This document shows, one piece after another, positions 58,953 through 64,000 of a DNA stretch of 64,000 nucleotides. The stretch lies in NCBI RefSeq assembly GCF_900115195.1, contig NZ_FOVO01000003.1, forward strand, positions 1-64,000, read 5' to 3'. Origin of the DNA: Xenorhabdus japonica (GTDB lineage Bacteria; Pseudomonadota; Gammaproteobacteria; Enterobacterales; Enterobacteriaceae). The notes under the pieces were generated by a model. It did not search any database. It was not told the DNA's origin and saw only the letters and a program-made list of their open reading frames with translations. The position numbers and the translations under genes were made by a program. Numbering within the stretch: position 1 is the first letter of the stretch; the number at the start of each line of letters is the position of its first letter.

Positions 58953-61151
58953 ATGTCACAGAATAAAAAAAAGATAGCGTGCGGTAAGGTTATGCGCAGT
59001 AATAGAATAATGCTTGGCTTTTTGCTCGGTGGTGGTTTGCTCGGTTATAGTTTATTCGGTCACAGTCTTGCTACTACCGCAATGGAGGAAAATATGGTGC
59101 CACCTATAGCCACAAAACAGCCGCATACAATGGAAACCCACGGAGATGTCCGTGTTGATAACTATTATTGGCTGCGCGATGACAACCGTCAGGATAAAAA
59201 CGTTATTGATTATTTAACGGCTGAGAATCAATATACCGAGCAGATGCTGAAATCGGGTCAGGAATTGCGTGAAACCCTTTATAAAGAAATGGCTGATAGA
59301 ATGAGTAAAGAAGATCAGTCAGTTCCTTATACCTATAATGGGTATATTTATCGTACCGTTTACGAGGCAGGAAAAGATTTCCCGATCTATCAGCGCAAGC
59401 CAGCCGATAATTCAACCGATTGGCAGGTCATGGTTGACGGTAACGAGCGGGCAAAGGGCCATAAGTTTTATCAACTGGGTGGATTTGCGGTTACCTTGGA
59501 TAACAAGCGCTTCGCTGTAGCGGAAGATACTCAAGGGCGTCGTAACTACAAAATCTCATTTAAAAATTTCGATGATTCTAACTGGCAAAATAATGTAATA
59601 GAAAACACTTCTGGCAATATTTTGTGGGCAAATGATGGCGAGACATTGTTTTATGTGCGCAGAGATCCACAAACTTTGCTGCCTTATCAGCTATTCCGCC
59701 ATCAATATGGAACTGATAGCAAGCAGGATCAAAAGATCTATCAAGAAAAAGATGAGCGTTTCTATCTGTCGATTTCGGAAAGTACCTCACTTAATTACAT
59801 TTTGATTTCGAGTTCTAGTTATTCGAGTTCAGAATATCGACTGATTGATGCCAACAACCCAAAATCAGAACCGCAGGTTTTTTCTGCTCGTGAAGGGGGG
59901 CGTGAATATGATTTAGACCACTTCCGTGGGCAATTCTACATTCGTTCTAATCATGAAAGCCCATTGTTTGGTCTGTATCGAGCAGATGCCATTAATAAAT
60001 CGTGGGAAACCGTGATTGCTCCACAGGAAAATACGGATCTGGAAAATTTTGAGTTGTTCGACAATTGGCTGGTTGTGCAGGAACGTACAAAAGGATTGTC
60101 ATCAATTCGCCAGATTGATTGGAAAACCAAGCAGGAAAAGCGTGTTCAATTCGATGATCCGGCCTATATGGCATCATTGAGCTATAACCCTGAACCAAAT
60201 ACCCATTTCTTGCGCTATAGCTATTCATCCATGACAACACCAAGTTCAGTATTCCAATGGAATATGCAAACGGGTGAGCGTGAATTGTTGAAGCAACAAG
60301 AAGTTAAAGGGTTCAACAAAGAAAACTATGAAAGCCAGCGTATTTGGGTAAAAGCCCGTGATGGCGTAGAAGTCCCTGTTTCTCTGGTATACCGTAAGTC
60401 CTTGTTTAAACAAGGGGAAAATCCGATCCTGATTTATGGCTATGGTTCTTATGGCATCAGCATGGACCCTTATTTTAGTTCAGCCCTGCTGAGCTTGTTG
60501 GATCGCGGTTTTGTATATGCATTGGTGCATGTGCGTGGTGGGGGCGATTTAGGCAAGAACTGGTATCTGCAAGGTAAAATCGAAAACAAGATGAACAGTT
60601 TTCACGATTTTATTGATGCAACCAAGACCCTGATTGCTGATGGTTATGGTGATAGTAAACGCGTTTATGCTGAAGGTGGCAGTGCTGGCGGTTTATTAAT
60701 GGGAACGGTTATTAACCAGGCTCCAGAATTATACTGCGGCGTAATTGCAAAAGTACCTTTTGTGGATGCTTTGACAACCATGCTCGATGCATCCATTCCA
60801 TTGACAACGGGTGAATATGAAGAATGGGGGAATCCAAATAACAAAGAAGATTACTTCCGTATTAAATCTTACAGCCCTTATGACAATATTAAACATCAAC
60901 GTTATCCTCATTTGTTGGTTACAACAGGTTTGCATGACTCTCAAGTGCAATATTGGGAGCCGGCAAAATGGGTAGCAAAATTAAGAGAAATGAAACAAGG
61001 CGATAGTCTATTATTATTAGAGACTAATATGGATACTGGGCATGGTGGAAAATCAGGTCGTTTTAATCGTCTGAATGACATTGCTTTTGATTATAGTTTC
61101 TTATTAATGTTAGATGACGCTAAAACATATTTTCCAGAATTAAAAGACTAA
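58953..61151 (+). CDS. ptrB: oligopeptidase B (S9 family) with N-terminal export/anchor segment
   Basis: A 732-residue serine peptidase of the prolyl oligopeptidase family that cuts after Lys or Arg in short peptides. A seven-blade propeller occupies about residues 125-455; the alpha/beta-hydrolase domain holds the serine in EGGSAGGLLMG (near 576), the aspartate in GLHDSQVQYWEPAKW (near 662) and the histidine in DTGHGGKSGR (near 696). E. coli PtrB has 686 residues and is cytosolic. This one has about 45 extra N-terminal residues, basic and then hydrophobic (RSNRIMLGFLLGGGLLGYSL), which look like a signal peptide or anchor. It lies between the TonB-like and receptor genes. Confidence 0.9.
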   Translation: MSQNKKKIACGKVMRSNRIMLGFLLGGGLLGYSLFGHSLATTAMEENMVPPIATKQPHTMETHGDVRVDNYYWLRDDNRQDKNVIDYLTAENQYTEQMLKSGQELRETLYKEMADRMSKEDQSVPYTYNGYIYRTVYEAGKDFPIYQRKPADNSTDWQVMVDGNERAKGHKFYQLGGFAVTLDNKRFAVAEDTQGRRNYKISFKNFDDSNWQNNVIENTSGNILWANDGETLFYVRRDPQTLLPYQLFRHQYGTDSKQDQKIYQEKDERFYLSISESTSLNYILISSSSYSSSEYRLIDANNPKSEPQVFSAREGGREYDLDHFRGQFYIRSNHESPLFGLYRADAINKSWETVIAPQENTDLENFELFDNWLVVQERTKGLSSIRQIDWKTKQEKRVQFDDPAYMASLSYNPEPNTHFLRYSYSSMTTPSSVFQWNMQTGERELLKQQEVKGFNKENYESQRIWVKARDGVEVPVSLVYRKSLFKQGENPILIYGYGSYGISMDPYFSSALLSLLDRGFVYALVHVRGGGDLGKNWYLQGKIENKMNSFHDFIDATKTLIADGYGDSKRVYAEGGSAGGLLMGTVINQAPELYCGVIAKVPFVDALTTMLDASIPLTTGEYEEWGNPNNKEDYFRIKSYSPYDNIKHQRYPHLLVTTGLHDSQVQYWEPAKWVAKLREMKQGDSLLLLETNMDTGHGGKSGRFNRLNDIAFDYSFLLMLDDAKTYFPELKD

Positions 61152-61169
61152 TAAAAAATATATAGTTAT

Positions 61170-61214
61170 TACCTATAGCACTGATAATTTTTTTATCGGT
61201 GTTATAGGTATTTT
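61170..61214 (+). terminator. strong hairpin between ptrB and the receptor gene
   Basis: Two 18-base arms (61170-61187, beginning TACCTATA, and 61193-61210, ending TATAGGTA) pair with few mismatches around TTTTT and are followed by TTTTA. Either the receptor gene has its own promoter in the 60 bases that remain, or the hairpin only attenuates. Confidence 0.8.
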
Positions 61215-61276
61215 ATACGCAAATTTGCGAAGCAATGTGAGCAGCAATAAATATTTTTTAATTTAGGGTAATAATA

Positions 61277-63544
61277 ATGAAAACTGTGGCAAAAATAGCT
61301 GGAGCCAGCGCAATGCTGATTGGGCTTCAGGGGATCGCTTATGCTGAAAACACAAATGACAATAAAAAAGAAAAAGTCATACGGTTCAGCAGCCTGAAAG
61401 TTTCAGGTATTCAGGATAATAATAACGCTCCTCAGATTGAAGCAATGGAAAAACCGGGTGCTTATAGTTCTGTGGGTGAAGATAATAAATTGGAATCTGT
61501 GGATAGCGTATTGCGTAGCTTACCGGGTACTTATACCCAGATGGATGCAAGTCAAGGAGCTGTAAGTGTTAATATTCGCGGCTTAAGTGGGTTTGGTCGC
61601 GTCAATATGATGGTTGATGGTATCAGTCAGAGTTTTTATGGTACTTCACCTAGTGAATTTGCGCATGGGACTCAGCCTTATAGCCAGTTTGGGGCATTGA
61701 TTGATCCCAATTTTATTGTTCGTGTCGATGTTTCCCGAGGGCAGTCTGATGGTTCAGATTCTGTCAATGCTCTTATAGGAAGCGCCAATTTCCGTACTCT
61801 TGGTGTTAATGATGTTCTTTTGGAAGGTAATCAATTGGGTTTACGTACAAAATGGACATACGGCAATAATGGTATTGGCAAAAGTGGCATGATGGCTTTT
61901 GCAGGAAGCACACAAGCATTCAGCTCAGAAGGTTCTCTTGGCGCTATGTTTGCTATTAGCGGACATAGTATTGATGCTCATTATAAAAATGCTATGGGTT
62001 TTAGCAGTGAGGAATTTGGTACGAGAGATACATTCAAACAAAAACCAAATTCTCAATTAATGAAACTAAATATTAAACCCAATGAATTTCATGACTTGGA
62101 ACTAAGCAGTCGTTTTTACCATAATAAGTTTAATAAACGCCATATTGATAGCTATGATTATTATATGAAATATCACTATACCCCATTTAATGAATTAGTG
62201 GATACTAAGATTGTCCTTAGTTCTAGTTATGGGCGTCAAGATTATGCAGGAGATGCTTTGGGTACTTTGACTGAAAGCCAAGCAAAGAATAAATCTAATG
62301 CTATTGATGTCAACAATACCAGTAGATTCAATTATAGCGATACTGATTTTTCTTTCACGTTAGGCAGTAAGTTGATGAGCACTGAATATAGTAAAAAAAG
62401 CACAACTAATCTAACTAATGAAAAAGATGATTATGATGCAAAGCAAAATAATCCTTTTGCTCCGAGTGGAAAACAGAATATTTTTAGCTTTTATAGTAAG
62501 TTAAAAATTGAACGTAGTATTTATACAGCCGAATTAGGAGTGAATTATTTGGATTACAGTGTAAAAGGAATTAAGCCAGCCTGTGATATCAGGATAAATT
62601 GTTTCCCACAATGGGAAACTGAGTTAGATTTGAAAGAACGTGGGTTTAATCCGAGTATTTTATTATCTGCAGAGATTGTTCCTGAATTTCAGCCATTTGT
62701 AAGCTATAGCCATTCAATGAGAGCACCAAATATTCAGGAAATATTTTTCTCTAATGAAGGTGGTGCTTCTATGAATCCATTCTTGAGAGGGGAAAAAGCT
62801 GATACTTACCAAATTGGTTTTAATAGTTACCGCCCAAATTTAATTATTGACGGAGATGCATTCCGCTTGAAGGCTATGTATTTCCATACAAAGATTAAAA
62901 ATCTTATCATCAATGAGTCTTATTTAATTTGTGAAACAGGAAAAATCTGTAAAAATGATGGAACTCTGACTGATGAAGATTGGAAAGGAGTTAACCCTAA
63001 CTTCAATTTAAATATTTACTCAAATAGCTGGACACCGGTAAATATGCATGGTTATGAAATTTCTGCTAATTATGATGCAGGAGTATTCTATAGTTCATTG
63101 GCATATAGCCAGCAAAAAACACAGCAACCTACCTCAGTTGCAACAACATATTTTGGCGCTAGCCCTGCTTCTCAGTTACCGGAGAGTTATTTTACATTAG
63201 ACACAGGAGTTAGATTCTTTGATGAGAAACTCCGCTTTGGGGCAATCGTAAAATATACAGGAAAATCCTATCGCCAAGATCCTGATGCAGAAACAGATGA
63301 AAATAACAACAATTGGATTAAGATGAAGGAAGAGAACAAAATTCCGACCATTATTGATCTATACAGTGATTATCAGATAAATAAAAATATTTTGATTAAA
63401 TTCTCTGTTCAGAACTTAACCAACCGAAACTATTCTGATGCATTGAACCGTATGAACACATCACCTATGATGGCAGATCAAGATGCTAAAACCCAAACTG
63501 CCCGCGGCCGAACTTACGTTATGGGAGCCGAAATTCGCTTTTGA
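61277..63544 (+). CDS. TonB-dependent haem/haemoprotein receptor
   Basis: A 755-residue outer-membrane receptor of the haemoglobin/haem group. The signal peptide covers residues 1-23 (ending AYA). A plug domain follows (about 55-165; DSVLRSLPGTYTQMD, VSVNIRGLSGFGRVNMMVDG), then a 22-strand barrel ending in the terminal phenylalanine of AEIRF. The segment SMRAPNIQEIFFSNEGGASM and then NPFLRGEKADTYQIGF (near 480-515) corresponds to the FRAP/NPNL region of haem receptors such as HasR and HxuC. Four cysteines occur in two loop pairs (near 436-443 and 552-558). AGGGTAATA precedes the ATG. It is the likely partner of the upstream TonB-like protein. Confidence 0.88.
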   Translation: MKTVAKIAGASAMLIGLQGIAYAENTNDNKKEKVIRFSSLKVSGIQDNNNAPQIEAMEKPGAYSSVGEDNKLESVDSVLRSLPGTYTQMDASQGAVSVNIRGLSGFGRVNMMVDGISQSFYGTSPSEFAHGTQPYSQFGALIDPNFIVRVDVSRGQSDGSDSVNALIGSANFRTLGVNDVLLEGNQLGLRTKWTYGNNGIGKSGMMAFAGSTQAFSSEGSLGAMFAISGHSIDAHYKNAMGFSSEEFGTRDTFKQKPNSQLMKLNIKPNEFHDLELSSRFYHNKFNKRHIDSYDYYMKYHYTPFNELVDTKIVLSSSYGRQDYAGDALGTLTESQAKNKSNAIDVNNTSRFNYSDTDFSFTLGSKLMSTEYSKKSTTNLTNEKDDYDAKQNNPFAPSGKQNIFSFYSKLKIERSIYTAELGVNYLDYSVKGIKPACDIRINCFPQWETELDLKERGFNPSILLSAEIVPEFQPFVSYSHSMRAPNIQEIFFSNEGGASMNPFLRGEKADTYQIGFNSYRPNLIIDGDAFRLKAMYFHTKIKNLIINESYLICETGKICKNDGTLTDEDWKGVNPNFNLNIYSNSWTPVNMHGYEISANYDAGVFYSSLAYSQQKTQQPTSVATTYFGASPASQLPESYFTLDTGVRFFDEKLRFGAIVKYTGKSYRQDPDAETDENNNNWIKMKEENKIPTIIDLYSDYQINKNILIKFSVQNLTNRNYSDALNRMNTSPMMADQDAKTQTARGRTYVMGAEIRF

Positions 63545-63583
63545 TTTTCTAATGGAAAATAGAGCTCAAATCACCATATAAAA

Positions 63584-63607
63584 ATAGCGGTGAATCTTCA
63601 CCGCTAT
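63584..63607. terminator. bidirectional hairpin between the receptor gene and xseA
   Basis: Perfect 11-bp stem ATAGCGGTGAA / TTCACCGCTAT with a 2-base loop and flanking A and T tracts. It lies between convergent genes and can serve both. Confidence 0.8.
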
Positions 63608-63617
63608 CTTATCAAAT

Positions 63618-64000
63618 CTATTTTAATTTCTTTCTCTTGTTTATTTTTGTAACCTGCGTCACCTGACTCTCAACCCAGCCATCCTGCAACCGTGTTTTCA
63701 GCATATCACCAGTTTTTACCTGCTTAACTTGCTTCAACAATTTTCCGTCAGATATTTCACTAATGCTGTAACCACGGCTTAACGTTGCCAATGGGCTAAC
63801 CGCTTCCATTCGTGAACAGGAAACGGCAAATTTTTCCCGATAACGTCCTAACTGCCGTTCGATAGCCTGTTTTAAGCGGAAATCAACTTGTTGAATAGAT
63901 TGACTATAACGCTGAATCTTCCGCTCAGGATGGATTTGTAACAATCGCTGATTTAACTTCTCATATGAAATTGAGTTCTGTTTTAAACAATGTAAAAAGC
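63618..64000 (-). CDS. xseA: exodeoxyribonuclease VII large subunit XseA, C-terminal part
   Basis: The last 127 or so codons of xseA, which continues past the right edge; the frame is open to base 64000. XseA with XseB degrades single-stranded DNA. The visible part has the end of the coiled coil (SIQQVDFRLKQAIERQLGRY) and the C-terminal domain SPLATLSRGYSISEISDGKL and DMLKTRLQDGWVESQV, matching the E. coli C-terminus. The basic tail ends in KRKKLK. The true start is outside the window. Confidence 0.93.
   Translation of the reverse strand, partial: FLHCLKQNSISYEKLNQRLLQIHPERKIQRYSQSIQQVDFRLKQAIERQLGRYREKFAVSCSRMEAVSPLATLSRGYSISEISDGKLLKQVKQVKTGDMLKTRLQDGWVESQVTQVTKINKRKKLK

Overview
The window reads as chromosome of a gammaproteobacterium in the Morganellaceae, most probably Xenorhabdus or Photorhabdus. 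Housekeeping proteins look clearly enterobacterial. The base composition is AT-rich. A terminally inverted intergenic element near 32.5 kb resembles, from memory, a repeat common in those two genera. No tRNA, rRNA, CRISPR array or intact transposase was recognised.

Layout. 1-4.7 kb is an accessory patch: four small exported or lipid-anchored proteins, a DUF2007-like protein, a tyrosine-integrase fragment next to an orphan terminator, and a long palindrome. 4.8-16.3 kb carries an AGCS symporter, amiD, an AraC-type regulator, aroP, a cold-shock gene, thiD behind a TPP riboswitch, fbaB, the CyaR small RNA, trhP (yegQ) and an MFS exporter. 16.4-26 kb, minus strand, is mdtA-mdtB-mdtC-baeS-baeR without mdtD. 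mgtE follows at 26.5-27.9 kb.

From about 28 to 57 kb the core gene order matches, from memory, the E. coli segment yfgG-ppx-ppk-purN-purM-upp-uraA-hda-yfgD-bepA-perM-bcp-gcvR-dapA-bamC-purC-tmcA-ypfN-dapE-yffB-maeB. Extra genes sit at its junctions: speG (purN/ppk), a broken effector-like gene (uraA/hda), an orphan 242-aa gene (bcp/gcvR), a lipoprotein gene plus yeaL (purC/tmcA), an M15 peptidase (dapE/ypfN) and narP (yffB/maeB).

57-63.5 kb is the most distinctive locus: a ChaN-like lipoprotein, a TonB-like energy transducer, an oligopeptidase B with an unusual N-terminal export or anchor segment, and a haem-type TonB-dependent receptor, with Fur-box-like sequences upstream. It suggests an iron/haem acquisition system with its own TonB and a periplasmic peptidase. 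The right edge is the 3' part of xseA.

Several starts were moved from the longest open frame, using ribosome-binding sites and family length: thiD 10707, purM GTG 34646, hda CTG 37797, yfgD 38947, dapA 44409, the lipoprotein 47629, yffB 53173 and narP 54141. The small gene yfgG (28050-28178) was found by reading the sequence. Family assignments come from recalled homologues, not database searches.
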